From Niallia sp. Man26 (GTDB taxonomy: Bacteria; Bacillota; Bacilli; Bacillales; Cytobacillaceae), in the NCBI RefSeq assembly GCF_022049065.2, contig NZ_CP095743.1:3363001-3427000 (forward strand): a stretch of DNA of 64,000 nt, written 5' to 3'. Positions 16,927-26,724 of the stretch are shown here, one piece after another; position 1 is the stretch's first letter; the number at the start of each line of letters is the position of its first letter. Below the pieces are notes generated by a model. It saw only the letters and a program-made list of their open reading frames with translations, searched no databases and was not told the DNA's origin. The position numbers and the translations under genes were made by a program.

Positions 16927-17850
16927 TTAGATATAGGGATTCTTCCGGTGGCTTTTTCTGCTTTGTTCACTTAAGCCTTGGGAGATTAAATAGAACGAAA
17001 ATAGAAATAGCATAAAAGCTAGTAAAGGATATATAAGAATCCACTGTGTATAAGATAGAAACGCACGAGACTGCCCAATCAGCCCAGACCATTCATTTGT
17101 CATAGAGATATAAGTAGAGAAATCAGGCTGAAACACAGTTCCACCAAAAAACAAATTAAATATCGCCAACTGTCCCATTAAATGCAGCACCTGAATGGTT
17201 TCATTCAAATACAGAATGATAAAATCCCCTTTTAAAATAGGCAGGATATGTTTTTTTAAAATATGGCTTTTGTTCCCGCCAAGTGTGACGGAAGCCATAA
17301 TAAAAAGATTTTCTTTTATTTCGGCTGTTTTTGAATAAACAACATTATACACACCTGGCACTCCAAGTGCTGCCATTAGCACTCCTTGTATCATAATAAG
17401 AGAGAATGTTGACAGACTTGGGTTTATATTGATTCCGAGCATAATGAAATAAATGATGATAACAGGCGGAATACTCGTTAATAGTGTTATTCGTCCATGC
17501 TTGCTTCTTTTTCTTCCGTTTGCAGCCAATCCGCCAAATACACCAGCAATTCCTCCTGCAAAAAGCCGGACTGCAGCAACAATTAACACCGTAAACACTG
17601 TATATTTAGCACCATGAAGAATAAGGGATAATATATCCTTCCCCCATTTATCTGTTCCAAATAAATATTGCTCTGATGGTTCTAATGGCGGAGCAACAAA
17701 TTCTTTGCCATTATCTGTCTCCATGTATCCTACCTTCACCTTATAATCAGCAGGATATGGAGCAATATAAGAACCGAACAAACCAATCAGCACAAACACT
17801 GCTAATAGGAACAGACCTGTGACAAGCTTTACATTCCATTTCTTAGTCAT
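16927..17850 (-). CDS. ABC transporter permease, DppC/OppC type
   Basis: This 307-aa protein has an N-terminal membrane helix, an extracellular loop with PLEPSEQYLFGTDKWGKDILS (the usual HxLGTDxxGRD-like motif of OppC-type permeases) and five further helices forming the BPD_transp_1 domain. The EAA-like loop is around NLFIMASVTLGGNKSHILKKHILP. It overlaps the end of the upstream permease by eight bases, so the two are translationally coupled. No substrate-binding protein or ATPase gene adjoins the pair, which is unusual for this family. The substrate (oligopeptide, nickel or other) cannot be inferred. Confidence 0.85.
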   Translation of the reverse strand: MTKKWNVKLVTGLFLLAVFVLIGLFGSYIAPYPADYKVKVGYMETDNGKEFVAPPLEPSEQYLFGTDKWGKDILSLILHGAKYTVFTVLIVAAVRLFAGGIAGVFGGLAANGRKRSKHGRITLLTSIPPVIIIYFIMLGININPSLSTFSLIMIQGVLMAALGVPGVYNVVYSKTAEIKENLFIMASVTLGGNKSHILKKHILPILKGDFIILYLNETIQVLHLMGQLAIFNLFFGGTVFQPDFSTYISMTNEWSGLIGQSRAFLSYTQWILIYPLLAFMLFLFSFYLISQGLSEQSRKSHRKNPYI

Positions 17851-18724
17851 ACTTCAAGATCCTTTCCATAAAAATAATAAGCATGTACAGCAGGAAAAAA
17901 ACTGCTCCATATAACAAGAACAAAGCTACCAGGCAAAATATGACCAAATTATACTGATAGCCAAAATAAGCTTGTGTCTGAAAGAACAAGGCCGTTATCC
18001 CGTTCAGGTTAAAGATATATTCTACAATGAATAAATTGCTGATCATAATTGCCAAAATTTTATGCAAATCTGCTTTTAAATAAGGGGTCACATTCGCTGT
18101 AACATGGTACAAGTAAATATCCTTTTTCTTAACCCCTTTAGCAATCGCTGTAAGAATATAATCCTGTGTCAGCACATCCTTTGTTTTTTCATTTAACGCT
18201 TTAACGGCATACAACAGCGGAATAATAATCAAAGTGATAATTGGCAGCAGAACTGCTGTATCATTCGAATCAAAGGAAGCCACTTTAGCAAGCTTAATAC
18301 CAAAGTTTTTATATACAATGGTTACGAACAGCTGCAGCAGCAATATAAGGATAAAATCAGGCAATATACCTAGCAGGCTGATTACCTTGCCAAAAAAGCG
18401 TTCGTTCACCTTCCAAAACCATATTCCGAGCAGAAAAGTCAGTGCAAGCACACTGATACCGGCAATTATTAAATAATAAAAAGAATCGGCAAAACTGTCC
18501 CCGATAACAGTAAAGATAAAAACAGACCGATCTCCTTGGGTAAAATAATAGGAATCTCCGCTAAACAATCCTATGAAAAAAACTTTTATGATGGCAAAAA
18601 CTCCAGAAACATTAAATACAATTTCTCCACTGTTCCCACTGAACAAAACAAGAGGAAATGCAGCAAGCACAAGCAAGAAAATGAGGCTGAGCAATTGGGC
18701 AAAGGTTGCCTTCCATATTCTCAT
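17843..18724 (-). CDS. ABC transporter permease, DppB/OppB type
   Basis: This 293-aa partner of the following permease has about six membrane helices. The permease loop DYILTAIAKGVKKKDIYLYH (about 184-203) is the conserved cytosolic coupling motif that contacts an ATPase, so the protein should still need DppD/F-type ATPases encoded elsewhere. Compared with canonical DppB, the periplasmic loop after helix 1 is divergent. GGGAGG lies six bases before the ATG. Upstream is a gene-free region ending in a bidirectional terminator at 18886, so this operon likely has its own promoter between 18725 and 18880. Confidence 0.82.
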   Translation of the reverse strand: MRIWKATFAQLLSLIFLLVLAAFPLVLFSGNSGEIVFNVSGVFAIIKVFFIGLFSGDSYYFTQGDRSVFIFTVIGDSFADSFYYLIIAGISVLALTFLLGIWFWKVNERFFGKVISLLGILPDFILILLLQLFVTIVYKNFGIKLAKVASFDSNDTAVLLPIITLIIIPLLYAVKALNEKTKDVLTQDYILTAIAKGVKKKDIYLYHVTANVTPYLKADLHKILAIMISNLFIVEYIFNLNGITALFFQTQAYFGYQYNLVIFCLVALFLLYGAVFFLLYMLIIFMERILKYD

Positions 18725-18885
18725 AAAATTCCTCCCGTTCTGTTAATTACTATTTTTATATATAATTCGATTCACTAAATACCAACCATACTAATCTACC
18801 ATATAATTCTAGTGCTTATCAATAAAGATTTTTACAATTTAGAATAAACGAACAGATTTACTTTAGCATTATATCTGTATAACAG

Positions 18886-18915
18886 AAAAGAGCGTCTCTC
18901 TTTGGACGCTCTTTA
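18886..18915. terminator. Bidirectional terminator
   Basis: The stem AAAGAGCGTC/GACGCTCTTT (about 18887-18896 with 18905-18914) has an 8-base loop and A/T flanks on both sides. On the minus strand it is the likely end of the ssbB transcript. The gene-free flanks 18725-18885 and 18916-19026 show nothing else definite. Confidence 0.75.
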
Positions 18916-19026
18916 AATTTGGGGTTGGTATGGGGATTTGATTGATTCTCTTTAAGAAGGTTTTTGTTTAAAACGACCTTTAAACGGGAGGGAGAAATCT
19001 ACTTCTTTTTTGGGAATATATGCTTT

Positions 19027-19188
19027 TTAGAGTGTAGGCAAGGAGCGTTGTGTTTTGGAGAATTCCTCTTGTATTACATATTCTAATTGGCGAATCCGAA
19101 CATTTTGCTGTTCCATTTTTTTTAGTGTTTTAGCTTGCATGGAAATTAAAGCGGACAGCAAGTCGGACATATTTTCACTGCTGTTCAT
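19027..19188 (-). CDS. Small (53 aa) helical protein downstream of ssbB
   Basis: The frame starts at ATG 19188, eight bases after AAGGAGGTG, an excellent ribosome site. It encodes a polar, probably coiled-coil peptide (MNSSENMSDLLSALISMQ..., then KKMEQQNVRIRQLEYVIQEE). It begins 38 nt after the ssbB stop on the same strand, so it is the second gene of that operon. No family was recognised. A role linked to single-stranded DNA handling or competence is only guilt by association. Confidence 0.6.
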   Translation of the reverse strand: MNSSENMSDLLSALISMQAKTLKKMEQQNVRIRQLEYVIQEEFSKTQRSLPTL

Positions 19189-19226
19189 CCATTTGCCACC
19201 TCCTTTTTCGCTTCATTGTCTTGGCA

Positions 19227-19571
19227 TCATGTTGGAATGAGCTGCTCTTGATTTTTCGGTTCCAAAAACCGAACATATTCTGCAACCACTTCCGTCACAT
19301 AAACTCTTTTTCCTTCTTCATTTTCATAGTTTCTCGTCTGGATTCTCCCGATTAAGGCTATCATAAAGCCTTTGCGGCAGTAATGGACGATATTTTCTGC
19401 TGCTTTGTTCCAGAAAATGCACGGAATGAAATCTGCTTCGTACTCACCTGCTTGATTGCGATAGTTTCGCTGAACTGCAAGCAAAATATTAGTGACAGAA
19501 GTACCTCCTTGTGTTAGCTTCAGTTCAGGATCACGGGTCAATCTCCCTACTAATGTGACCTGATTTATCAA
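19227..19571 (-). CDS. ssbB: Single-stranded DNA-binding protein, short SsbB type
   Basis: This 114-aa OB-fold protein has MINQVTLVGRLTRDPELK at the start and then AVQRNYRNQAGEYEADFIPC, CRKGFMIALIGRIQTRNYEN and YVTEVVAEYVRFLEP. The length and the lack of the acidic DDDLPF tail match SsbB/YwpH of B. subtilis (113 aa), which protects incoming DNA in competence, and not the essential replicative SsbA. The start is TTG at 19571 with AGGGGTG six bases upstream; no ATG fits. Upstream, one AAAA-N5-GTTT element at 19677-19689 resembles half of a ComK box, but no convincing pair was found. Confidence 0.9.
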   Translation of the reverse strand: MINQVTLVGRLTRDPELKLTQGGTSVTNILLAVQRNYRNQAGEYEADFIPCIFWNKAAENIVHYCRKGFMIALIGRIQTRNYENEEGKRVYVTEVVAEYVRFLEPKNQEQLIPT

Positions 19572-19745
19572 TGGATCACCCCTTTCTTCCTAGCAAGCTT
19601 ATCATACTAAAAGAGGAGAATATTGAAAAATCAGTAAGCCTAATAGGAATAGAAGTTAGCAGTTAGAAAACTCATGTTTCCTTTTAGAAAAATTAACATT
19701 ATCAAAGGTTTTTATGGGCAAATTTTATCTTTCGGTAATTTATAT

Positions 19746-19778
19746 AAAAAAACGGATAAAGCATAAATGCTTTATCCG
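19746..19778 (-). terminator. Terminator of pgcA
   Basis: A perfect 11-bp stem CGGATAAAGCA/TGCTTTATCCG (19753-19763 with 19768-19778) with loop TAAA is followed on the minus strand by seven T. Confidence 0.9.
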
Positions 19779-19787
19779 CTTCTTCTA

Positions 19788-21524
19788 TTATTGTTCGTAA
19801 GATGCGATTACTGCTTGGACTTTATCCATAACGCCAGCTTTCAGCTGAGCCAGCTTCCCTTGGCTTTCTTCAAGAGAAGAGCTAGTAACACTGAAATAGA
19901 ATTTAGCTTTTGGTTCCGTTCCTGATGGACGCAGGCAGAACCATGAGCCGTCTTCTAAATAGTATTTAATAACATTGGATTTTGGAAGATCGATTAGGAT
20001 TTCCTTCACATTCTCCGTACGTTTGCTTGTCTGATAATCTTCGATTGCAACAACTTGCAGCCCGCTCACTTCAGAAATAGGATCTTGACGGAATGTATCC
20101 ATAATGTAAGAGATTTGCTCCGCGCCATCTTTTCCTTTAAGAGTTAGAGATTCAAGTCCTTCTTGGTAGAAGCCGTATTTTTCAAAGATTGCAAGCAAGC
20201 CTTCAAACAATGTCATGCCTTTTGCTTTGTAATACGCCGCAACTTCTGCCGCAAAGATTGCTGACTGCACAGCATCTTTATCGCGTACGAAATCACCAAT
20301 CAAGTAACCATAGCTTTCCTCATATCCAAATAGGAAAGTATGCTGATTAGTTTGTTCAAATTCTTTGATTTTTTCTCCAATGAATTTGAAGCCAGTCAAT
20401 GTATCTAATGTTGGGATACCATATGCTTCTGCAATTGTTCTTCCAATTTCAGATGTTACGATTGTTTTAATAACAATACCATTTTCAGGCAGAATACCTT
20501 TTGCTTTTTTCTCTGACAGCAAGTACTCAAGCATTAACGCTCCTAATTGGTTACCAGTAAGAACTGTATATTCTCCTGTTAAGTCCTTCACAGCAACACC
20601 AAGGCGGTCTGCATCTGGATCTGTTCCTAAAAGAATATCTGCATCAATTTCTTTTCCATAACGGATAGCAATTTCAAATGCAGCATGCTCTTCCGGGTTT
20701 GGAGATTTTACTGTAGAGAAGTTTGCATCTGGCAGCTCTTGCTCCTTAACAACTGTTACATTGCCGAAGCCAAATGCATGTAGTCCTGCGCGCACAGGCT
20801 TATTCGCCGTACCGTGCAGCGGTGTGAAGACGATTTTCAAATCTTCCGCTTCTGGAAGCTTGTTAAGCTGAATAGTTTTCAGCTGTTCCACATAAGCTGC
20901 ATCAACGTCAGCTCCGATATATGTCAATAAGCCTTGTTCTAATAGCTCAGACTCTTCGAGCACTTCGATTGTAAGCTCATCTTCTACTGCGTTTACATAT
21001 TTAATAATCACATCTGCGGCTTCCGGAGGCAGCTGCCCACCATCTTCCCCATATGCTTTAAAGCCATTATATTCAGGCGGATTATGGCTTGCAGTGATAA
21101 CGACACCAGCAAATGTATTAAGGTGGCGCACTGCAAATGATAGCTCAGGTGTTGGGCGGAGCTCTTCGAATACATAGGATTTGATACCAAGCTTGCCCAC
21201 TACTTTTGCAACTTCCAACGCAAATTCTGGTGATTGGTGACGGGAGTCATATGCTACTGCCACACCGCGCTCCATCGCCTCTTTGCCTTGTTCTAGTATG
21301 TATTTTCCCAATCCTTGGGCAGCTTTACGCACTGTATAGATGTTCATGCGGTTGATGCCGGGGCCAAGTTCGCCGCGCATTCCGCCAGTGCCAAATTCTA
21401 AATGCTTGTAAAAGCTATCCTCGAGCAGTTTTTCAGATTTTTGCAATTCCAGCAATTGCGCTTTTAAATTTGGCTCTAAATCTTCAAAACTAGCCCATTT
21501 TGCTACTATATCTTGATAAACCAT
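19788..21524 (-). CDS. pgcA: Alpha-phosphoglucomutase / phosphomannomutase family
   Basis: This enzyme interconverts glucose-6-phosphate and glucose-1-phosphate, feeding both GalU enzymes of the window. The 578-aa protein is the long PgcA (YhxB) form. Motifs are [13 protein letters not shown] near residues 43-55, [14 protein letters not shown] with the phosphoserine (Ser about 144), the metal loop [10 protein letters not shown], and [11 protein letters not shown] for substrate recognition. The phosphate-binding loop [12 protein letters not shown] is near the C-terminus. The GGTGGG upstream of the ATG is about 12 bases away, a weak site. In B. subtilis this enzyme is needed for glucolipid and glucosylated teichoic acid, and for biofilm. 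Confidence 0.95.
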   Translation of the reverse strand: MVYQDIVAKWASFEDLEPNLKAQLLELQKSEKLLEDSFYKHLEFGTGGMRGELGPGINRMNIYTVRKAAQGLGKYILEQGKEAMERGVAVAYDSRHQSPEFALEVAKVVGKLGIKSYVFEELRPTPELSFAVRHLNTFAGVVITASHNPPEYNGFKAYGEDGGQLPPEAADVIIKYVNAVEDELTIEVLEESELLEQGLLTYIGADVDAAYVEQLKTIQLNKLPEAEDLKIVFTPLHGTANKPVRAGLHAFGFGNVTVVKEQELPDANFSTVKSPNPEEHAAFEIAIRYGKEIDADILLGTDPDADRLGVAVKDLTGEYTVLTGNQLGALMLEYLLSEKKAKGILPENGIVIKTIVTSEIGRTIAEAYGIPTLDTLTGFKFIGEKIKEFEQTNQHTFLFGYEESYGYLIGDFVRDKDAVQSAIFAAEVAAYYKAKGMTLFEGLLAIFEKYGFYQEGLESLTLKGKDGAEQISYIMDTFRQDPISEVSGLQVVAIEDYQTSKRTENVKEILIDLPKSNVIKYYLEDGSWFCLRPSGTEPKAKFYFSVTSSSLEESQGKLAQLKAGVMDKVQAVIASYEQ

Positions 21525-21645
21525 ATTGCCAGATTCCCACCTTTAATTAATATTTTTACCTGTCTTAACATTACCTAAAATATGTATTTATGTAAAGGGC
21601 AATCCGGGGCAGAAGCCATCGTTTTCCCTTTACTAATTTAGGTAT

Positions 21646-22155
21646 TTACTCCTTAGTTTTCGTCCATATTTCAATCAGCGGTCCTCGCTTACCAAATATG
21701 GGATCTTCTTCGGGAAATGGAGCGTTTTCTATTTCTGCAATAGCAGCACGGTAATCCTCCTCCGTATCCCTTCTTGTATTATAATCCTGTCCGTTAGGAT
21801 ATGCACCAATGACTTGCAAATCCGGAGTCCCGGACAGCTTCTTATGGCCAGTTCCAGCAGGTAGCAGCAGCACATCACCTGCATGAAGAACAAGCTTGCT
21901 CCCTTGTTCCCCGCCAATTTGCACCAAAGCAGAACCCTTCATTATCCCAAGCACCTCATGGGCATTACTGTGATAATGATGGTATGAGAAAACTCCATCC
22001 ACCCAGCTGTTTCTCCAGTTATGAGATTGGAATATCTTCCCTATATTATGTTCACTATTTTTTAACACCCGCTTATAATGCAGGACTGGAAATGTAGGAT
22101 GATTAGGAATAAAGCCATTTGGCTCAAAGTAGTAGAGCGTGATATCTCGAGTCAT
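21646..22155 (-). CDS. Cupin-domain protein (YjlB-like)
   Basis: This 169-aa protein has a single double-stranded beta-helix cupin domain. The metal-binding motif reads YHHYHSNAHEVLGIMKGSA (two His, Glu expected) and the second motif GDVLLLPAGTGHKKL (His). The N-terminal YYFEPNGFIPNHPTFPVLHY is typical of YjlB-type cupins of bacilli, whose function is unknown. The ribosome site is GAGGGGGAG. It is a single gene between pgcA and a divergent chemoreceptor gene. Confidence 0.8.
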   Translation of the reverse strand: MTRDITLYYFEPNGFIPNHPTFPVLHYKRVLKNSEHNIGKIFQSHNWRNSWVDGVFSYHHYHSNAHEVLGIMKGSALVQIGGEQGSKLVLHAGDVLLLPAGTGHKKLSGTPDLQVIGAYPNGQDYNTRRDTEEDYRAAIAEIENAPFPEEDPIFGKRGPLIEIWTKTKE

Positions 22156-22255
22156 CTTAGCCCACTCCCCCTCTCTACCTTCCCTATACCCCCTTTAAGC
22201 AAAAATCACTCCTACTAAAGCATTAAAAAAGTTTTTTGTATTTTCATCAATATAC

Positions 22256-22282
22256 TTTAAATTCCATTTTTCTTGCCGATAT
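22256..22282 (+). promoter_or_regulatory. Probable SigD (flagellar) promoter of the chemoreceptor gene
   Basis: GCCGATAT at 22275-22282 is a perfect SigD -10 element. The -35 is TTTAAA at 22256-22261: a TTTA reading gives the usual 15-base spacing, while the better TAAA match gives 13. It lies about 115 nt upstream of the chemoreceptor start, consistent with co-regulation with motility genes. Confidence 0.6.
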
Positions 22283-22398
22283 AGAAAGAACCCACATAAG
22301 AAAAGGAACAGCGCCTTTTGATCTAATTTTATCCCTTTACATACGGTGCTTTGTTTTCGTTTCTACAACTTATTTTTCTTAAAGGAGAAGGACAGGTA

Positions 22399-24099
22399 AT
22401 GAACATCAGCATTAAACAAAAACTTATCGGAAGCTTTATTATCATTTCCCTCATTTTTACCATTGCTTCCTATTACTCTTACAGCAGCTCCAAAAAAACA
22501 GAAGATTCTTTTGAATATCTTATTAACACTGTTGCTGAGCTGCGCACTATCAGTGATGAAATCAAAACTAATACAGCACAGCAAGTAGCAAGCTACAGAG
22601 GCTTTATGCTTTATGAAACACCAGAATTTAAAAGCCAGCTAAATGGAGCAAACAGCAATATTAAAAATCTTGTTGAAAAAGGCAAAAAGCTCGCAACACT
22701 TAAAGAAACAAAAGACAGACTAGATGAAATCCAAAAATTGAATGAGGAATTCTTCCAAAATGCAAACTCTGTTATGAACAGCCTGTCAAGCCCGTCCACC
22801 AATAAAGAGGCAGCTATTGCTGAAGGCTTAGAAACAATTACACCTCTTTCAAATAATATGTTAGACAGAACCACCTCCTTAATAACATGGCTAAATAACG
22901 AGATTATGGAACCAAAAATAGCTGAAGCTCAACAAGATGCGCAAAACCGTTCCCTTATCATCTTGATTGTCAGCATTGCAGCAACTGTCATTGCTATTGC
23001 TGCAGGTGTGTTCCAGTCGCTCTTTATTACAAAACCAATCAGCAAGCTGCAAAGAAAAATGCAGCAAGTCGCAGACGGAGATTTAAACACAGAACCGCTG
23101 TTGCTTAAAAATAAAGATGAAATTTATCACTTGAATGAATCATTTACACAAATGCAAGACAGCTTAAAAGACATGATTACGAAAATTGCCAGCAATGCAG
23201 ACCATGTTGCTTCAAGTGCAGAACAGCTGAATGCAAGTGCCGACCAGTCAACACGGGCAGCGGAAAACATCACATCCTCCATTCAGCAGATTGCTAGCAG
23301 CACAGACATTACAATTGCTAAAACAAACGATAACTCCAGCTCTCTGTCTGGCATCCTTAATGGCATTCTTAAAATTGAGAAGGATACAAATGTTGTCTCA
23401 GAGCTTTCCAAAACAGCTTCTAGCAATGCAGAAAAGGGGTCAAATTCTATCAGCAGCTCCTTGGCTCAAATGGAATCCATCTTTCAGTCTGTTAATCGTT
23501 CCAATAGTGTTATCGCTTCTCTTTCTGAAAGGTCTAAGGAAATCGGTTCGATCATTGATATTATCAGCAATATTGCTGAACAGACAAACCTGCTTGCATT
23601 GAATGCGGCTATTGAAGCTGCCAGAGCCGGAGAGAACGGCAAAGGCTTTGCTGTTGTTGCAGATGAAGTGCGCAAGCTTGCAGAACAATCACAAGTATCA
23701 GCAAAGGATATTTCCAGACTGTTGAGCGGCATTCAAAAGGATACTGCTGAATCAGTTGAACTATTAAATGATGCGAAGTCACAAGCAGAAAATGGTGTGA
23801 AAATCTCAACAGAAACTGCTGCTACATTTGGTGAGATTTTGAACAGCACAAAAATGGTTACACCTAAAATCAGCGCGGTGGCAGAAACGATTCAGCGCAT
23901 CGCTTCTTATGTAAAAGAAGTAACAGCCTCTGCTGATGAAATCGCCACATTATCAAAAGTAAATGGCAATAATACAGAGGAAGTTGCTTCATCGACTGAG
24001 GAGCAATTAGCTTCAATGGAAGAAATCAAGGCTTCCGCTCAAGTATTAGCTGGCATGGCTGAAGAACTGATGACAGTTGTGAACCAATTCAAAATCTAA
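22399..24099 (+). CDS. Methyl-accepting chemotaxis protein
   Basis: This is a 566-aa transmembrane chemoreceptor. It has an N-terminal helix (about 10-30), a small extracellular four-helix-bundle-type sensor (about 31-180), a second helix (about 183-208), a HAMP domain ([18 protein letters not shown]) and a long cytoplasmic coiled coil. The highly conserved hairpin tip reads [25 protein letters not shown] followed by [16 protein letters not shown], which binds CheA/CheW. The ATG at 22399 follows AAAGGAGAAGGACAGGTA; the longer frame lacks a binding site. The ligand is unknown. It is monocistronic, with a SigD-type promoter and a strong terminator. Confidence 0.93.
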   Translation: MNISIKQKLIGSFIIISLIFTIASYYSYSSSKKTEDSFEYLINTVAELRTISDEIKTNTAQQVASYRGFMLYETPEFKSQLNGANSNIKNLVEKGKKLATLKETKDRLDEIQKLNEEFFQNANSVMNSLSSPSTNKEAAIAEGLETITPLSNNMLDRTTSLITWLNNEIMEPKIAEAQQDAQNRSLIILIVSIAATVIAIAAGVFQSLFITKPISKLQRKMQQVADGDLNTEPLLLKNKDEIYHLNESFTQMQDSLKDMITKIASNADHVASSAEQLNASADQSTRAAENITSSIQQIASSTDITIAKTNDNSSSLSGILNGILKIEKDTNVVSELSKTASSNAEKGSNSISSSLAQMESIFQSVNRSNSVIASLSERSKEIGSIIDIISNIAEQTNLLALNAAIEAARAGENGKGFAVVADEVRKLAEQSQVSAKDISRLLSGIQKDTAESVELLNDAKSQAENGVKISTETAATFGEILNSTKMVTPKISAVAETIQRIASYVKEVTASADEIATLSKVNGNNTEEVASSTEEQLASMEEIKASAQVLAGMAEELMTVVNQFKI

Positions 24100-24115
24100 A
24101 ATCTGAAACTATTTT

Positions 24116-24148
24116 AACCCACAAAGGATATTTCCTTTGTGGGTTTTT
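24116..24148 (+). terminator. Terminator of the chemoreceptor gene
   Basis: A perfect 13-bp stem (24116-24128 with 24133-24145) is followed by a T run. Confidence 0.92.
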
Positions 24149-24189
24149 CGTGCTTATTTTTATTGTATGCTTGAACATTTCAAAAAAGA

Positions 24190-24816
24190 CTACGCCTGTC
24201 CTACTGGCACCTTTACATCTAAGCTTTTCAGAATTTCTTCAGAGCTAGTTACAGTACCAAAAAACTGGTGTATTGTCTTTAATGACATATCATACGCTTC
24301 ACGGGTGAAAGCGCCTGTACAATCAGACAATAGAAGCACATCATAATCAAGCATAAAGCCGTCTCTGGCAGTTGATTCCACACATATATTTGTGCTGACA
24401 CCTGCCATAAGCAATGTTTCAATTTCCATGGCGCGGAGGACAGAATCAAATCTTGTGTTGATAAAAGCACTATAACGATGCTTCACCACAATAACATCCT
24501 CTTTTTCGTCTGGAGTTAATTGGAAGAATTCAGCACCCCATGTGTCTTTGCGGCAAAGATCTGTTTGGCTTTTACCCTTTAATCGCTTTACCCAAGTCTT
24601 TGAGTCTGTACTGTCCTCATGAATTGTCTGAATGTAGATTACCGGCACGTTCTTTTCCTTGCATGCACGTATCATTCTATGAAGATTTGGCATCATCTGT
24701 TCCGCCATTGAGACGTCCAAGCCTTGCTTTGCCAAGCTTCCTTCTTTATGACAGTAGTCGTTTTGCACATCGACAATAACAAGTGCACTTCGAGCTGGAT
24801 TCCATTCTACACCCAT
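24190..24816 (-). CDS. Isochorismatase-family cysteine hydrolase
   Basis: This 208-aa alpha/beta hydrolase of the isochorismatase/nicotinamidase superfamily has a complete catalytic triad: Asp in VIVDVQNDYCHKEGS (about residue 16), Lys in VVKHRYSAF (about 111) and Cys in GVSTNICVESTARDG (about 144). The cis-peptide AGVST is kept. The NICVESTARDG variant is like amidases such as ureidoacrylate or N-carbamoylsarcosine hydrolases, but the substrate cannot be fixed. It is a single gene; the pyrimidine cluster lies 20 kb away, so a shared pathway is not implied by position. Confidence 0.85.
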   Translation of the reverse strand: MGVEWNPARSALVIVDVQNDYCHKEGSLAKQGLDVSMAEQMMPNLHRMIRACKEKNVPVIYIQTIHEDSTDSKTWVKRLKGKSQTDLCRKDTWGAEFFQLTPDEKEDVIVVKHRYSAFINTRFDSVLRAMEIETLLMAGVSTNICVESTARDGFMLDYDVLLLSDCTGAFTREAYDMSLKTIHQFFGTVTSSEEILKSLDVKVPVGQA

Positions 24817-24895
24817 CCATATTCACCCTTTCCTAAGTCATTTAAGCATTGCTCCTTCTTAGTATTTGTTAAAGGCTAAACTGTATCCACAAAAA

Positions 24896-24937
24896 AACAA
24901 CTGCTTGAAGGAGTGAATACCTTAAAGCAGTTGTTTG
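24896..24937 (-). terminator. Terminator of the aldehyde dehydrogenase gene
   Basis: The stem AACAACTGCTT-AAGG pairs with CCTT-AAGCAGTTGTT (one mismatch pair) and is followed by a T run on the minus strand. Confidence 0.85.
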
Positions 24938-24952
24938 TAATCAGCCTGAAAC

Positions 24953-26386
24953 TTAAATATTTAATTCAAGAGACAAGTATTTATACTCTAAATAGTCCTC
25001 AATTCCATACTTACCGCCTTCACGGCCAACACCAGATTCCTTAACGCCGCCAAACGGTGCTTGTGCAACTGTTGGCAGCGGATCATTAATGCCAATGATG
25101 CCATACTCCAACGATTCAGACACGCGGAAGATTCGCGAAACGTCATTAGTGTAAAAATAAGCAGCAAGGCCATAGACTGTATTATTGGCTAATGCTACTG
25201 CTTCCTCTTCTGTTTCGAAATCAAAGAGTGGAGCAACCGGCCCAAACGTTTCTTCCGAAGCAATTTTCATATCATGTGTGGCATGTGCTAGGATAGTCGG
25301 TTCATAGAAGAAACCATTTTTGAATTGGTCTCCTTCCGGTTTTTTCCCGCCTGTAAGCAGCTTCGCTCCTTTTTTGATAGAATCCTCAACATGCTCAGCT
25401 GTTTTTTTAACCGCATTTTCATTGATGAGCGGCCCGATTGTGATGCCGTCCTCAAGCCCATTTCCAACAACCAGTGCTGTCATTTTCTCTGTCAGTATTT
25501 GAGCGAATTTTTCACTGATGCTCTTCTGTACATAAACACGGTTTGTACATACACAGGTTTGGCCTGCATTGCGGAATTTACTTGCAATCACACCGTCTGC
25601 TGCTTTCTCCAAATCTGCATCTTCAAAGATAAGGAATGGAGCATGACCGCCAAGTTCCATCGAGATTTTTTTCATTGTATCTGCCGCGCGCTTCGCAAGC
25701 TCTTTACCTACCTTAGTTGAACCAGTAAATGTTATCTTGCGAACATCTGGGCTTTCCATCATCGCATCTCCAATTTCCTTTGGCATGCCGTGAACAAGAT
25801 TTAATACGCCTTTCGGCAAACCAGCATCATGAAAAGCCTTCATGACTTCAATGGCAGTCAGCGGCGTGGACTCTGCCGGTTTAATTACTACCGTACAGCC
25901 TGCTGCAAGAGCTGGGGCAACCTTTCTTAGTATCATCGCTATCGGAAAATTCCAAGGAGTAATAGCGCCAACGACACCAATTGGCTGCCTTAATACAAGA
26001 ATCCTCTTCGTTGGAGAGCTGGAAGGAACTGTGTCGCCATATATGCGTTTTCCTTCCTCTGCATACCAATCAAGGTATTCTGCTGCAAGCTGCACTTCTC
26101 CTCTGCTTTCTGCAAGAGGTTTTCCCATCTCTGTTGTAATGGTGTTTGCTAATGAATCAACACGGTCACGAAGTAAATCAGCCGCTTTTTTCAAATATAC
26201 ATACCTGTCTTTTGCTGTCAGCTTCGACCACGCACTAAGCGCCTCTTTAGCAGCGCCAATAGCTATTTGTGCATCTTCCTTTCCGCCTTTTGCTGTTTCT
26301 TTAATCAGCTCTCCTGTGGCCGGATTATGAACAGGATATGTTTCACCGCCTAGCGCTTCACACCATTCTCCATTTATATACAACAT
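24953..26386 (-). CDS. NAD(P)-dependent aldehyde dehydrogenase, succinate-semialdehyde dehydrogenase type
   Basis: This is a 477-aa class 3-type aldehyde dehydrogenase. Motifs are TPWNFPIAMILRKVAPALAAG, KPAESTPL, FTGSTKVGKEL (cofactor), the general-base Glu in MELGGHAPFLIFEDAD and the nucleophilic Cys in GQTCVCTNRVYVQ. The last is the double-Cys pattern seen in GabD-type succinate-semialdehyde dehydrogenases. It ends with FGGVKESGVGREGGKYGIEDYLE. AAGGAGG precedes the ATG. It is a single-gene transcript. It could also oxidise malonate semialdehyde formed by the pyrimidine pathway, but that is speculation. Confidence 0.88.
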   Translation of the reverse strand: MLYINGEWCEALGGETYPVHNPATGELIKETAKGGKEDAQIAIGAAKEALSAWSKLTAKDRYVYLKKAADLLRDRVDSLANTITTEMGKPLAESRGEVQLAAEYLDWYAEEGKRIYGDTVPSSSPTKRILVLRQPIGVVGAITPWNFPIAMILRKVAPALAAGCTVVIKPAESTPLTAIEVMKAFHDAGLPKGVLNLVHGMPKEIGDAMMESPDVRKITFTGSTKVGKELAKRAADTMKKISMELGGHAPFLIFEDADLEKAADGVIASKFRNAGQTCVCTNRVYVQKSISEKFAQILTEKMTALVVGNGLEDGITIGPLINENAVKKTAEHVEDSIKKGAKLLTGGKKPEGDQFKNGFFYEPTILAHATHDMKIASEETFGPVAPLFDFETEEEAVALANNTVYGLAAYFYTNDVSRIFRVSESLEYGIIGINDPLPTVAQAPFGGVKESGVGREGGKYGIEDYLEYKYLSLELNI

Positions 26387-26724
26387 ATATAATCCTCCTT
26401 TTTGGATGCGGGCAATTTAAGTTGTTGGATTACCAAAACATTGTGCTAAAGTACACATATATACGTTCCTTAAAGCACACCTCTTTTCATCTTAAAAACT
26501 CGATGAGGTTTTAAATCCAAAAAACTGTTACCCGATGCATGTATTTTCATTAAATTCGGTTTATGTGTTTTATAAGATACAACCCTATTTTAACAGATTG
26601 CACAGGCTATCCCCTGCCTAGAAGCTCACAGCAGGATTGGATAATAACACCAATGATACTTCAGTCTGCCTTATATTGCCCTTTAACGGGGAGTTCAGTC
26701 TTCAAATTAATATGCTTGGAAGGT
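26387..26724. other. Gene-free region upstream of the aldehyde dehydrogenase gene
   Basis: This stretch separates the aldehyde dehydrogenase (transcribed away) from the end of the second LCP gene, so it must hold the dehydrogenase promoter. Open frames crossing it lack ribosome sites and run into the LCP gene on the other strand. No convincing operator or structured RNA was recognised. Confidence 0.4.

Noticed and set aside
19677..19689. ComK box upstream of ssbB
   Set aside because: Only one AAAA-N5-GTTT half element was found; a spaced pair of boxes is needed.
22285..22292. AAAGAAC half-site near the chemoreceptor promoter as a SinR site
   Set aside because: There is no inverted partner with a 2-base gap; a single 7-mer is expected by chance in AT-rich DNA.
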